Below, in pieces: positions 9,303 to 17,399 of a stretch of DNA of 32,603 nucleotides; positions within the stretch are counted from its first letter, which is position 1, and the number at the start of each line of letters is the position of its first letter. The notes under the pieces are model-generated. The model was not told the DNA's origin. It was given only the letters and a program-made list of their open reading frames with translations, and ran no database searches. The DNA lies in assembly GCA_905478795.1 (NCBI GenBank), contig CAJQJX010000092.1:1-32603 (forward strand), written 5' to 3'. A program made the translations under genes and the position numbers. The DNA is from an uncultured Flavobacteriales bacterium. GTDB taxonomy: Bacteria; Bacteroidota; Bacteroidia; Flavobacteriales_D; Sanyastnellaceae.

Positions 9303-9683
9303 TTAACGCCGCATGTAGCCAGCGACGAGGGCAAATACAAGGACACACCCCAAGACGCTCAAGATCACGTTGGCCAAGGCCCATGTCCATTGTCCTTCGG
9401 CGATCAGCTTGTGGGTGTCCGCACTGAATGTGCTGAACGTACTAAAACCGCCACAAAACCCAATGGCGATGGCGGCTTGAAGGGTGTGTTGATCGGGCCA
9501 TTTGGCGGCCAACCTTGTGGTGGCCCAAGCCAAGATGGCGGTGGCGGCCATGTTGGCCATGAATGTGCCGAGGGGAAGGGTGGATTTGCCGTTGAGCCAA
9601 ACACCAAAAATGTGGCGGGCAACGGAGCCGCATCCGCCGCCTAAAAAGACCGCCGTCAAAAGGAGGGGAGCCAGTGGATTCAT
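9303..9683 (-). CDS. crcB: Fluoride exporter CrcB/Fluc
   Basis: A 126-residue membrane protein with four predicted helices, the usual length for CrcB. Family motifs are GGGCGSVARH in helix 1, GTFMANM in helix 2 and GGFSTFSTFS in helix 3, which carries the Phe-box and the Na+-binding break. CrcB dimers form dual-topology fluoride channels that keep cytoplasmic F- low. The ATG at 9683 is chosen over a longer open frame because it gives the standard N-terminus. It overlaps the stop of the PAP2 gene as ATGA, so translation is probably coupled. No fluoride riboswitch can precede it directly, because the upstream sequence is coding. Confidence 0.93.
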   Translation of the reverse strand: MNPLAPLLLTAVFLGGGCGSVARHIFGVWLNGKSTLPLGTFMANMAATAILAWATTRLAAKWPDQHTLQAAIAIGFCGGFSTFSTFSADTHKLIAEGQWTWALANVILSVLGCVLVFALVAGYMRR

Positions 9684-10258
9684 GCGTTGAGTTGGGCTTT
9701 GAAAATCCGGTAAAAAAGGGTGTGCGTGGCCTTGGCGAGTCCAATGCCGAAAACCGCGCCAAACACAATATCGGCCGGATAATGAACGCCCAAATACATT
9801 CTTGTCCAGCTTACGGCTGCTGCCCAAACAAACAGCCACAGGGTGGCTGAGCCCCCCAAAATGAGGAAGGCGATGCCGGCCAATCCAAAGGTGTTTGCAG
9901 CGTGTGAGGAGACGAAACCAAACCGTCCTCCGCGGTACACTGTTCCATCGGCATTTTCATGCAAAATCAAGGTGTCTTCCAGGGCGGGGTTGTGGCTGGG
10001 CCGCAGCCGCTCAAATCCCGGTTTGAAAAGCCGACTGCTGATGGCATCCGTCCCCGCAAAAGTGAGCAATACCAGGACGAGTCTCAAGGCGCCTTTTTGC
10101 CATGTCACGCCCTTGAATATTCGCCAAATAACAAACAAATAAACAGGGGTAGAGGACCAGGGTTGGCTGAGCCACCATCCCGCAGCAGAGAACGATTCAG
10201 GTGATCCGTTCAACAGCATAAGCAGGGCCTCATCCCATGCTTGCAGGGTGTCTATCAC
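9680..10258 (-). CDS. PAP2 family phosphatase
   Basis: A 192-residue integral membrane PAP2 (type 2 phosphatidic acid phosphatase) protein. The three catalytic signatures are present: KPGFERLRP (K-x6-RP), FVSSHAAN (the PSGH-equivalent, with SSHA as is common in Bacteroidota) and SWTRMYLGVHYPADI (SR-x5-H-x3-D-like; the Ser-Arg pair is spaced S-x-x-R). Such enzymes dephosphorylate lipid phosphates such as phosphatidate, PGP or undecaprenyl pyrophosphate at the outer face of the inner membrane; the substrate cannot be told from sequence. It starts 2 bp after the acyl-CoA ligase stop and its own stop overlaps the crcB start (ATGA). Confidence 0.92.
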   Translation of the reverse strand: MIDTLQAWDEALLMLLNGSPESFSAAGWWLSQPWSSTPVYLFVIWRIFKGVTWQKGALRLVLVLLTFAGTDAISSRLFKPGFERLRPSHNPALEDTLILHENADGTVYRGGRFGFVSSHAANTFGLAGIAFLILGGSATLWLFVWAAAVSWTRMYLGVHYPADIVFGAVFGIGLAKATHTLFYRIFKAQLNA

Positions 10259-10260
10259 GC

Positions 10261-12045
10261 TCAGGTATAGATGGACTCGATGGCGTCAGCGTATCGGGCC
10301 AAGATGGGCTTGCGCTTGAGTTTGAGGGTCGGAGTCAGCTCGCCACCGTCAATGGTAAAGGGTGCGGGGAGTACGCGGATTTTTTTGACGCGTTCCCAAG
10401 AAGCAAACGGCTCCATCAGTCCATCGAGGTCCTGTTGAATGCGCGCGAGGATTTCTTCATCGTTGGGTACCTCTGCTTGCGCAGGGCAGGGACGGTTGTG
10501 ACGTTTGCACCACTCCGCGAGGAATACCATGTCCGGTACGACCAATGCAGCGGGGTGCTTGCGGCTTTCACCAATGACCATGACTTGTTCTACAAAACGA
10601 GAAGCCTTGATGGCATTTTCCAGCAGCTGCGGGGCGACATACTTGCCGCCAGAAGTCTTGAACATCTCCTTTTTCCGGTCGGTGATGCGCAAGAATCCAT
10701 CTTCGATAATGCCAATGTCGCCGGTATGGAACCAGTTGTTCTTGAGCACTTCAGCAGTCTTCTCTTCGTCTTTGTAGTATCCCATCATGACCTGTGGGCC
10801 TTTGACGAGGATTTCCCCATCCTCTGCGATGTTGATCTCGGTATCGGCGATCAGTTTTCCGACCGTTCCAATGCGCAGCATGTCTGTTGCATTGAGCGAG
10901 TTCACGGAAACTACCGGTGATGTTTCGGTCAGGCCGTAGCCTTCATAAACAGGAATGCCTGCTCCATTAAAGAAGCGGGCCAATCGGGGTGCCAGGGCGG
11001 CAGAACCGCAAGCGACAGCCATGATTTCGGTCAGGCCGAGGGCTGCCTTGACCTTGTCGAACACCAATTTGCGTGCAATCCCCAATTTCCATTCATAGAA
11101 ACCGCCGTTGCGTCCATCGGGTTCCCATTCCAGAGCAAGGCCAACGGCCCAATTGAAAATGGCCGACTTCACACCACCTGCCTCGCGGCCCTTGGCCACG
11201 ATGGCGTCATGGAACTTTTCAAGCAAACGAGGGACAGCTGTAAACATGTGCGGTTGGGCACCACCCAAGTCGTCCTTCACAGTCTCCAGACTCTCACCAA
11301 AATGGATCATGGCTCCCTCGTGCATGTAGAGGTAGTGCAGCATCCGCTCAAAAATGTGGCAAACTGGCAAAAAGCTCAAGACGCGGTACTCTGTTCCAGC
11401 GACGCGCTCGGGCAATCGTGGGACACTGTGGAGGGCGTTTTGGGCAATGTTCATGTGGCTCAACATCACACCTTTGGGACGTCCAGTGGTGCCCGAGGTG
11501 TAAATGATGGTGGCCATGTCCTCTTGGACCACTTCGTCGCGGCGCTTTTCTAACGCTGCCTGCGCATCATTTTCTGCAGCGGCGCCCAGGGCAGTGACTT
11601 CCTTCCATGACCTGGCCCCGGGGACGTCCTCAAAAGTGAAGACGGCCTCCAATGAGGGGACTTGGTCCTGGATGGAGCTTACTTTTTGGAACAAATCAGC
11701 ATTGCTCACAAAGCAGAACCGCGATTCGCTGTGGTTGAGGATGTACACATAGTCATCCGGCGTCATGGTCGGATAGATGGGGACATCAATGCCGCCAGCT
11801 TGGAGCGTGCCGTGGTCCATCAGGTTCCATTCGCATCGGTTGTTGTGCGAAATCAAGGCCACCCGATCGCCGGGTTGCATTCCCATGGATATGAGCCCAA
11901 GGCTCACATGGTCCATTTCTTCAACGAATTGAGCCGTGGAATAAGTGACAGTATTGCCGCCGTTCGGCATCGTCATCATGACGTCTAAAGGGCCGTTGGC
12001 GAGCTGGTAGCGAGGGAAATCGAATAACCGTGTGGGTCGGTTCAT
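10261..12045 (-). CDS. Long-chain fatty acid--CoA ligase (AMP-forming)
   Basis: A 594-residue member of the ANL adenylating superfamily. The P-loop-like motif TIIYTSGTTGRPKG lies at about residue 180, the A5 motif is YGLTETSPVV, and the hinge/A8 region reads HTGDIG...LRITDRKKEMFKTSGGKYVAP. The length and the RKKEMFKTSGGKYVAP stretch fit the long-chain acyl-CoA synthetases (FadD/ACSL type) rather than acetyl-CoA synthetase. It activates fatty acids to acyl-CoA using ATP, for beta-oxidation or lipid synthesis. It is the first gene of the five-gene minus run. Its ATG lies 55 bp from the GTG of the divergent HsdR-N-like gene, so the two probably share a promoter region. Confidence 0.95.
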   Translation of the reverse strand: MNRPTRLFDFPRYQLANGPLDVMMTMPNGGNTVTYSTAQFVEEMDHVSLGLISMGMQPGDRVALISHNNRCEWNLMDHGTLQAGGIDVPIYPTMTPDDYVYILNHSESRFCFVSNADLFQKVSSIQDQVPSLEAVFTFEDVPGARSWKEVTALGAAAENDAQAALEKRRDEVVQEDMATIIYTSGTTGRPKGVMLSHMNIAQNALHSVPRLPERVAGTEYRVLSFLPVCHIFERMLHYLYMHEGAMIHFGESLETVKDDLGGAQPHMFTAVPRLLEKFHDAIVAKGREAGGVKSAIFNWAVGLALEWEPDGRNGGFYEWKLGIARKLVFDKVKAALGLTEIMAVACGSAALAPRLARFFNGAGIPVYEGYGLTETSPVVSVNSLNATDMLRIGTVGKLIADTEINIAEDGEILVKGPQVMMGYYKDEEKTAEVLKNNWFHTGDIGIIEDGFLRITDRKKEMFKTSGGKYVAPQLLENAIKASRFVEQVMVIGESRKHPAALVVPDMVFLAEWCKRHNRPCPAQAEVPNDEEILARIQQDLDGLMEPFASWERVKKIRVLPAPFTIDGGELTPTLKLKRKPILARYADAIESIYT

Positions 12046-12100
12046 GGTGAAAGGTGTTCAGCGGTCACAATGTAGTGGAAGGATTTTGCACTTTCGCAGG

Positions 12101-12583
12101 GTGACAGATTTGCCACTTCATGAGGACCCCAGAACGCAATGGCCAGCCCTTGCGTTCCATGAGCCTGACCTAACGGTGCGCTGCGCCCATGGAAAGTGGC
12201 AATTGCGTTGTTTGGTGCGCCGCAAATGGGTGGCGTTGGAGCCTGAGGAATGGGTGCGCCAGCACGTTGTGGGGGCGTTGGTTCATTCAGGTTGGCCCTT
12301 GGGGCGCATGGTTTTGGAGCATCCCGTGCGGTTTGGTCAAGTCTCGGGCCGCGTAGATGTGGCTTGTTTTGACCGTTCTGGGGCTGTGGCATTGGCTGTA
12401 GAGGTCAAGGCGCCGCACATCCCATTGGACGAGAAGGTGGCCGAACAAGTGGCGCGGTATGACTTGGCACTTTCCTCATCCATGTTGATGATTTCTAATG
12501 GCTTGCGAACCGCCGTTTGGGCGCGTGGCACGGATGGAGCATTGGTTCAATCTCGAGATTGGCCGGTGCCAGCGGCCGATTGA
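12101..12583 (+). CDS. HsdR N-terminal-like nuclease-fold protein
   Basis: A stand-alone protein of about 160 residues resembling the Type I restriction enzyme R-subunit N-terminal domain family (HSDR_N_2), widespread as a single gene in Bacteroidota; its function there is not known. Family hallmarks are the basic RRKWVALEPEEWVRQH segment, GRVDVACFDR (the metal-binding Asp) and AVEVKAP, the E-x-K of the PD-(D/E)xK nuclease core, followed by EQVARYD and MISNGLRT. I prefer the GTG at 12101 because the N-terminus then matches the family's short leader. An in-frame ATG at 12032 would overlap the divergent ligase start. There are no HsdM or HsdS genes nearby, so it is not a restriction system. Confidence 0.8.
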   Translation: MTDLPLHEDPRTQWPALAFHEPDLTVRCAHGKWQLRCLVRRKWVALEPEEWVRQHVVGALVHSGWPLGRMVLEHPVRFGQVSGRVDVACFDRSGAVALAVEVKAPHIPLDEKVAEQVARYDLALSSSMLMISNGLRTAVWARGTDGALVQSRDWPVPAAD

Positions 12584-12673
12584 GGTCGGATTTGTGGATT
12601 ACGAGTGGGGTTCTGTTGGAAAGCCGAAACCAGTACGTGCCATGAAAAGGGCCGCGCAATGGGCGAACAGGGG

Positions 12674-12680
12674 TATTTTG
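12674..12680 (+). promoter_or_regulatory. Candidate -7 box before the DUF5606 gene
   Basis: TATTTTG followed by CACC and then directly the ATG at 12685. This is a TA-n-TTTG variant of the Bacteroidota -7 box, and it would put the transcript start on or next to the start codon (a leaderless mRNA). The same arrangement is found at 30857 (plus) and 23807 (minus). No clear -33 element. Confidence 0.3.
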
Positions 12681-12684
12681 CACC

Positions 12685-13194
12685 ATGCAACCGAAGGACA
12701 TCTTGGCCATTTCCGGAAAACCGGGGCTTTACAAAGTGCTGAATACGACCCAACGCGCCATTGTGGTAGAAAGCATGGGAGAGGGCAAGAGAAGCGCTGT
12801 TCCCTCCTCTGCGAGGGTCTCGAGTTTTGAAGACATCAGCATCTTCACATATGATGAAGACCTTCCTTTGTCTGAGGTGCTCAACACCCTTCACGCCCAC
12901 CTAAAGGGTGGGGACGCTCCCAATTCCAAAGAGCCTCACGATACGTTGCGCAGTTTTGTGACCGAAGTGGTGCCCGATTTGGATCAAGAACGGGTGTATC
13001 ACAGCGACTTGAAGAAGCTGTGCACGTGGTACAACGAGCTGAACAAGTTGAACGTGCTGCCTTTCGTTTCTGAGGAGGATGCCATAGAGGCTGACGCTGA
13101 AGCTGTAACAACCGATGAAGCGCCTGCAGAAGGGGAGGCCAAGGAAGTGGCTGTCGAGGAAGTCTCCGAGGACAAAGCGGCTTCTGAAGAATGA
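12685..13194 (+). CDS. DUF5606 domain protein
   Basis: This 169-residue protein matches the conserved Bacteroidota family DUF5606, of unknown function. The N-terminus MQPKDILAISGKPGLYKV and the phrase RAIVVESM followed by basic residues are the family hallmark. A structured domain ends at about residue 130 (LCTWYNELNKLNVL), followed by an acidic, Ala/Glu-rich tail that looks disordered. No signal peptide or membrane segment. The stop overlaps the next gene's ATG as ATGA, so it is translationally coupled to the 3-hydroxyacyl-CoA dehydrogenase gene. Confidence 0.9.
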   Translation: MQPKDILAISGKPGLYKVLNTTQRAIVVESMGEGKRSAVPSSARVSSFEDISIFTYDEDLPLSEVLNTLHAHLKGGDAPNSKEPHDTLRSFVTEVVPDLDQERVYHSDLKKLCTWYNELNKLNVLPFVSEEDAIEADAEAVTTDEAPAEGEAKEVAVEEVSEDKAASEE

Positions 13195-14090
13195 GCGTTT
13201 CCAACCAAAAAGTGGCCGTGATTGGAGCGGGCACCATGGGCAATGGCATTGCCCACGTTTTTGCGCAGTCGGGCCACCAGGTGTCCTTGATTGATGTGAA
13301 TGCAGCAGCTTTGACACGTGCCCAAGCGACCATTGAGCGCAATTTGGACCGACTGGTGTCCAAGGAGCGCATTTCTGCTGATGACAAAGCGGCGACACTT
13401 TCCCGCCTCACGACTTCCACCGAAATGCACGGCGCTGTAGCCGACGCTGATTTGGTGGTAGAGGCGGCCACGGAGCGTTTGGACCTCAAGCTCAAGATTT
13501 TTGAGCAAATCGACGCCTCGGCCCCAGCCTCTGCCATATTGGCCACCAATACATCGAGCATTTCCATCACCCGCATTGCGGCAGCCACTGGCCGCCCAGA
13601 CAAGGTCATTGGGATGCATTTCATGAATCCGGTGCCCATCATGAAGTTGGTAGAGGTCATCCGCGGTTACGACACCAGCGATGCCACTACGGCCGCTGTG
13701 GTGGCGTTGTCTGAGCAGTTGGGTAAGATCCCTGTTGAAGTCAACGATTACCCGGGCTTTGTGGCGAATCGCATTTTAATGCCGATGATCAACGAGGCCA
13801 TTTGCAGCTTGCATGAGGGGGTTGCAGGAGTCGCCGAAATCGATCAGGTCATGAAGTTGGGCATGGCGCATCCCATGGGGCCATTGCACCTGGCGGATTT
13901 TATTGGTTTGGACGTCTGTTTGAGCATCCTCCGAGTCCTGCAAGACGGATTCGGCCAGCCCAAATACGCACCCAGCCCATTGTTGGTGAACATGGTGATG
14001 GCCGGAAAACTGGGTGTCAAGTCCGGCGAAGGGTTCTATACGCACACCAAAGGGAGCAAAGACCTTGTGGTCGCCCCCTCTTTTCGTTGA
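13191..14090 (+). CDS. 3-hydroxybutyryl-CoA dehydrogenase family protein
   Basis: A 299-residue NAD(P)-dependent 3-hydroxyacyl-CoA dehydrogenase, oxidising (or, in reverse, forming) 3-hydroxyacyl-CoA in short-chain fatty-acid metabolism. The Rossmann motif is VIGAGTMGNGIAH at residues 10-22. ATNTSSISIT and GMHFMNPVPIMKLVEVI (His and Asn of the active site) are classic for the family. The C-terminal helical dimerisation domain has NDYPGFVANRI and GMAHPMGPLHLADFIGLD. Size fits the stand-alone Hbd/PaaH type rather than the FadB fusion. It overlaps DUF5606 by 4 bp and lies 6 bp before holA. Confidence 0.95.
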   Translation: MSVSNQKVAVIGAGTMGNGIAHVFAQSGHQVSLIDVNAAALTRAQATIERNLDRLVSKERISADDKAATLSRLTTSTEMHGAVADADLVVEAATERLDLKLKIFEQIDASAPASAILATNTSSISITRIAAATGRPDKVIGMHFMNPVPIMKLVEVIRGYDTSDATTAAVVALSEQLGKIPVEVNDYPGFVANRILMPMINEAICSLHEGVAGVAEIDQVMKLGMAHPMGPLHLADFIGLDVCLSILRVLQDGFGQPKYAPSPLLVNMVMAGKLGVKSGEGFYTHTKGSKDLVVAPSFR

Positions 14091-14096
14091 ACACGC

Positions 14097-15116
14097 GTGA
14101 AGGGGTTTCAGCCTTTACTCGATGACATTCGAGCGCGCAGTTTCTCTCCCCTCTACCTCTTGGGTGGAGAAGAGGCCTTCTATTTGGATGTTCTTTCTGA
14201 TGCGATTGAAGAGCACGCCTTGGAGGAACACGAACGGGACTTCAATCAAACCATTCTGTACGGCCGCGACAGCGACCTCGACCAGGTATTGGCCGCAGCG
14301 CGTCAATTCCCCATGATGGCGGAGCGCCGGTTGGTGCTGGTGAAAGAGGCCCAAGAGCTCAGAGAATGGAAGTCCAAAGACAAGCTCGAAAAGCTCGCCG
14401 CTTATGCGGACAATCCCGTCTCATCGACGGTGCTGGTGTTGGTCCACCGCAACAAGATGCCAGACAAAAGACTCGGTGCGGTCAAGCGCATTCAGCAGGC
14501 AGGAGTGGTGTTCCAATCGTCGAAGATTCGCGACTACAAGTTGCCTGAGTGGATTGAGGGATTTGTACAATCGAAAGGGCGCCGCATCAGTCCCCGCACC
14601 GCACAGGTCATGGCAGAATACCTCGGCAATGACCTGAAGAAAGTAGCGGGGGAGTTGGAGAAGTTGTTCATTGCTTTGCCAGACGGTGGAGAGGTGAGCG
14701 ACACCTTGATTGAGCAGCACATTGGCATCTCCAAGGAGTACAACATCTTTGAGTTGACAGGTGCCCTTGCAGAGAAGGACATTGGCCGTGTGACGCGGAT
14801 TGTCCAATACATGCGGGCCAATGAGAAATCCAATCCGGTGCCGCGCATCCTTCCGGTGTTGACCAATTACTTCGGCAGGGTATTGACTTTTCATCACCTT
14901 CCGAGTCACGACCCATCTGCTGTGGCGAGTGCTTTGAGGGTGCACCCTTTTGCGGCGAAAGAATATGCCCGTGCGGCGCGGAATTACCCTGCCCGAAAAG
15001 TGGCCCGAATTTTTGGTTACTTGAGGGAATGTGATGCCAAATCCAAGGGGGTGGGCAATGTGACAGTGCATCCCTTTGACCTTTTGGAGGAGGCATTGTT
15101 CAAGACCCTCCATTGA
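14097..15116 (+). CDS. holA: DNA polymerase III subunit delta
   Basis: A 339-residue clamp-loader delta subunit that opens the beta sliding clamp. The N-terminal LYLLGGEEAFYLDVL and FPMMAERRLVLVKEAQEL match HolA, as do the central IRDYKLPEWIEGFVQSKGRRIS and LGNDLKKVAGELEKL and the C-terminal domain starting near NIFELTGALAEKD. The start is the GTG at 14097 (MKGFQPLLDD). The gene lies 6 bp after the dehydrogenase stop and is probably cotranscribed with it. Placement beside metabolic genes says nothing further about its role. Confidence 0.93.
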   Translation: MKGFQPLLDDIRARSFSPLYLLGGEEAFYLDVLSDAIEEHALEEHERDFNQTILYGRDSDLDQVLAAARQFPMMAERRLVLVKEAQELREWKSKDKLEKLAAYADNPVSSTVLVLVHRNKMPDKRLGAVKRIQQAGVVFQSSKIRDYKLPEWIEGFVQSKGRRISPRTAQVMAEYLGNDLKKVAGELEKLFIALPDGGEVSDTLIEQHIGISKEYNIFELTGALAEKDIGRVTRIVQYMRANEKSNPVPRILPVLTNYFGRVLTFHHLPSHDPSAVASALRVHPFAAKEYARAARNYPARKVARIFGYLRECDAKSKGVGNVTVHPFDLLEEALFKTLH

Positions 15117-15179
15117 GTTTTGACGTGTTTTTGAAGCTTTGATAGCGAACCGAACCCCCACCTTGTTGTTGCTTTCACC

Positions 15180-16205
15180 ATGACCGCCAAAAACGATTTG
15201 CTTCTTCGGGTTCTCGCTGGAGAGGATACACCCCGTCCGCCCGTTTGGCTGATGCGTCAAGCCGGCAGGATTTTGCCTGAATACCGGGCGATTCGGAGCC
15301 GGTTATCGGGGTTCAAGGAGCTGGTGGAGACGCCAGAACTGGCCTGTGAAGTGACCCTGCAGCCTGTTGACTTGCTCGGTGTGGACGCGGCCATCTTGTT
15401 TAGTGACATTCTTGTGGTGCCTGAAGCCATGGGCCTTCCATATCAGTTGGTCGAAAAAGTCGGGCCGCGTTTTGAGGAGACCATCGGGTCCCGTGCCGAC
15501 TTGGATCGGTTGCATGCAGTGGAGCCCGAGGAGCACCTTCGCTACGTGATGGACGCCATGCGCATGACGCGTTCAGCTTTGGATGGCAGGGTTCCGCTCA
15601 TCGGTTTTGCGGGGGCTCCTTGGACTATTTTTTGTTACATGGTAGAAGGCGGTGGCAGCAAAGAATGGAGCAAGGCGCGCCGGATGTTGCGCGCTGAACC
15701 GGCTTTGGCAGAAGATTTGTTGGACCGGATTACAGAGGCCACGATAGTGTACCTCAATGCTCAAGTGGCCGCTGGAGCGCAAGTACTGCAATTGTTTGAC
15801 AGTTGGGCCGGCGCATTGGACGCCGCTCTTTTTGAACGATACAGCATGCCCCGTCTTCGCAGGATTTGCGAAGAAGTGAAGGGTGCGCCGCTCATCGTAT
15901 TTGCCAAAGGCGCTGGCTGGCAGCTGAACAGGCTGGCTTCATTGCCTTGCGCTGCGCTGGGTGTAGACTGGCATACTCCTGTGTCAGAGGCGCGCCAAAG
16001 GGCGCCAAAACATGTCCTTCAAGGCAATATGGACCCCTCTGTTTTGTACGGTACGGAAGCCGAAGTGAGGGAAGCTACCCAACGAATGTTGTCGGATTTT
16101 GGGCACGGAGGCCATGTGGCTAACTTGGGCCACGGTGTTTATCCCGACATCAACCCCGACCGCGTCAGGGCCTTCATCGATGAAGTCAAACGCAGCGGGT
16201 CTTGA
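15180..16205 (+). CDS. hemE: Uroporphyrinogen decarboxylase
   Basis: A 341-residue cytoplasmic enzyme that removes the four acetate carboxyls of uroporphyrinogen III to give coproporphyrinogen III in haem synthesis. The N-terminal RPPVWLMRQAGRILPEYR is the family signature; most members have Tyr where this one has Ile after GR. LFSDILVVPEAMGLP carries the catalytic Asp, and IGFAGAPWTIFCYMVEGGGSK and LGHGVYPDINPDRV follow as expected. Length is typical. It begins 63 bp after holA. The leader ends in CTTTCACC before ATG, as does the acyl-CoA ligase leader. Confidence 0.97.
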   Translation: MTAKNDLLLRVLAGEDTPRPPVWLMRQAGRILPEYRAIRSRLSGFKELVETPELACEVTLQPVDLLGVDAAILFSDILVVPEAMGLPYQLVEKVGPRFEETIGSRADLDRLHAVEPEEHLRYVMDAMRMTRSALDGRVPLIGFAGAPWTIFCYMVEGGGSKEWSKARRMLRAEPALAEDLLDRITEATIVYLNAQVAAGAQVLQLFDSWAGALDAALFERYSMPRLRRICEEVKGAPLIVFAKGAGWQLNRLASLPCAALGVDWHTPVSEARQRAPKHVLQGNMDPSVLYGTEAEVREATQRMLSDFGHGGHVANLGHGVYPDINPDRVRAFIDEVKRSGS

Positions 16206-16231
16206 TTGAAGACCATCAGAACAGGAAAACC

Positions 16232-17395
16232 ATGCGGAAATTGATGATGACTGGCGCTGTAATTGCGCTGTTGAATCCGGCCTTTGATGCCGACTTGAAT
16301 GCACAGGATGTCAACCTCGTGCCCAACAGCAGCTTCGAAAACGGGGACGTCAAGAGGCTCAAAGCATATGGCCAACTCGAGGAGACCACGACGGACTGGT
16401 TTTCATACACCGACGCGCCGCTTGACCTGTTTTCTACAGATGTCAAGAGTGAAAAAGTGGCTGTTCCATCGAACAGCTATGGCTACGAGGATCCAGCTGA
16501 TGGAAACCGTTACGGGGGTTTCCGTGCGTACACCAAGTCTCCCAAGATTGCCCGCACTTACTTCCAAGTGCGCTTGTCTGAGAACCTGGAGGCCAACCAG
16601 ATGTACTGTGTGAGCTTCGATGTTTCACTCAGCGACCTTTCGAAGTATGCCGTGAATGGTCTTGGAGCATACTTCTCGGACCGCAAGGAGATGCAACCGA
16701 ACCTTGGGATCGTAGACCGCGAGCCTCAGGTCAAGCACCGCACAGACAAGGTGATGCAGTTGATGGAAGGATGGGAGACCATTTGTGGAACGGTGCTGGG
16801 CACCGGCCAAGAAGAGTACATGACCATTGGTGGATTCAATGGTTCTCGTGACATTGAGGAGGTCAAAGTCAAAAAGCCATCTTCAATCAGTGGCGTGCAG
16901 ACGATGCATGCATACTACTACATCGACAATGTGAAGGTGTTCCCAGTGGATGCAAAGAGCCAGTGTAATTGTTCGCGTTCCTCCAACACGGCACCTGATT
17001 TGGTTTACGGCGGCGCCGCGCTTCCCGGTGACCTTTCCGGAAGAGATTTCGTGGGCCGCACGGCCGTTTACTACGCTTTTGTAAAGCGCACTTTCACCGA
17101 AGATGGGAGGGCATCTCTCGATCGGTTGGCGGGCGTATTGAAGGCCAATCCAACGTGGACTGTTGAGGTGATGGGCCATTGCGACGATGACGAAGTGTCA
17201 GAAGGTAAAATCAATCCTCGTTTTGCTGAGATGGGCCGTAAAAGGGCCGATCAAGTCAAGCGTTACTTGACTTCCCAAGGGGTGGCTGAGTCCAGCATTA
17301 CAGCAATAGGATTGGAGAATTCTGACCCTGCCAGCACCAAGGCTTCTGACCTTGCCCGTGCCAAGAACCGCCGGGTGACTTTCCGGATCAAGTAA
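16232..17395 (+). CDS. OmpA family outer-membrane protein (first of two)
   Basis: I chose the ATG at 16232 (387 residues), which gives a signal peptide MRKLMMTGAVIALL.. ending at NAQ; a TTG at 16202 would overlap the hemE stop. About residues 22-250 form an unassigned beta-rich domain with NLVPNSSFENGD at its start and YYIDNVKVFPVD at its end, resembling galactose-binding-like jelly-roll modules. The C-terminal 120 residues are an OmpA domain with VEVMGHCDDDEVSEG and RKRADQVKRYL..ARAKNRRVTFRIK. OmpA domains bind peptidoglycan and anchor the outer membrane. The next gene is a paralogue with the same architecture, 4 bp downstream. Confidence 0.88.
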   Translation: MRKLMMTGAVIALLNPAFDADLNAQDVNLVPNSSFENGDVKRLKAYGQLEETTTDWFSYTDAPLDLFSTDVKSEKVAVPSNSYGYEDPADGNRYGGFRAYTKSPKIARTYFQVRLSENLEANQMYCVSFDVSLSDLSKYAVNGLGAYFSDRKEMQPNLGIVDREPQVKHRTDKVMQLMEGWETICGTVLGTGQEEYMTIGGFNGSRDIEEVKVKKPSSISGVQTMHAYYYIDNVKVFPVDAKSQCNCSRSSNTAPDLVYGGAALPGDLSGRDFVGRTAVYYAFVKRTFTEDGRASLDRLAGVLKANPTWTVEVMGHCDDDEVSEGKINPRFAEMGRKRADQVKRYLTSQGVAESSITAIGLENSDPASTKASDLARAKNRRVTFRIK

Positions 17396-17399
17396 CCCC

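Noticed and set aside
9684-9750. A fluoride riboswitch before crcB
   Set aside because: The upstream sequence is the coding end of the PAP2 gene and shows no convincing riboswitch fold.
12101-12583. A Type I restriction system
   Set aside because: Only an HsdR-N-like domain of about 160 residues is present, with no helicase, HsdM or HsdS; stand-alone copies are common in Bacteroidota.
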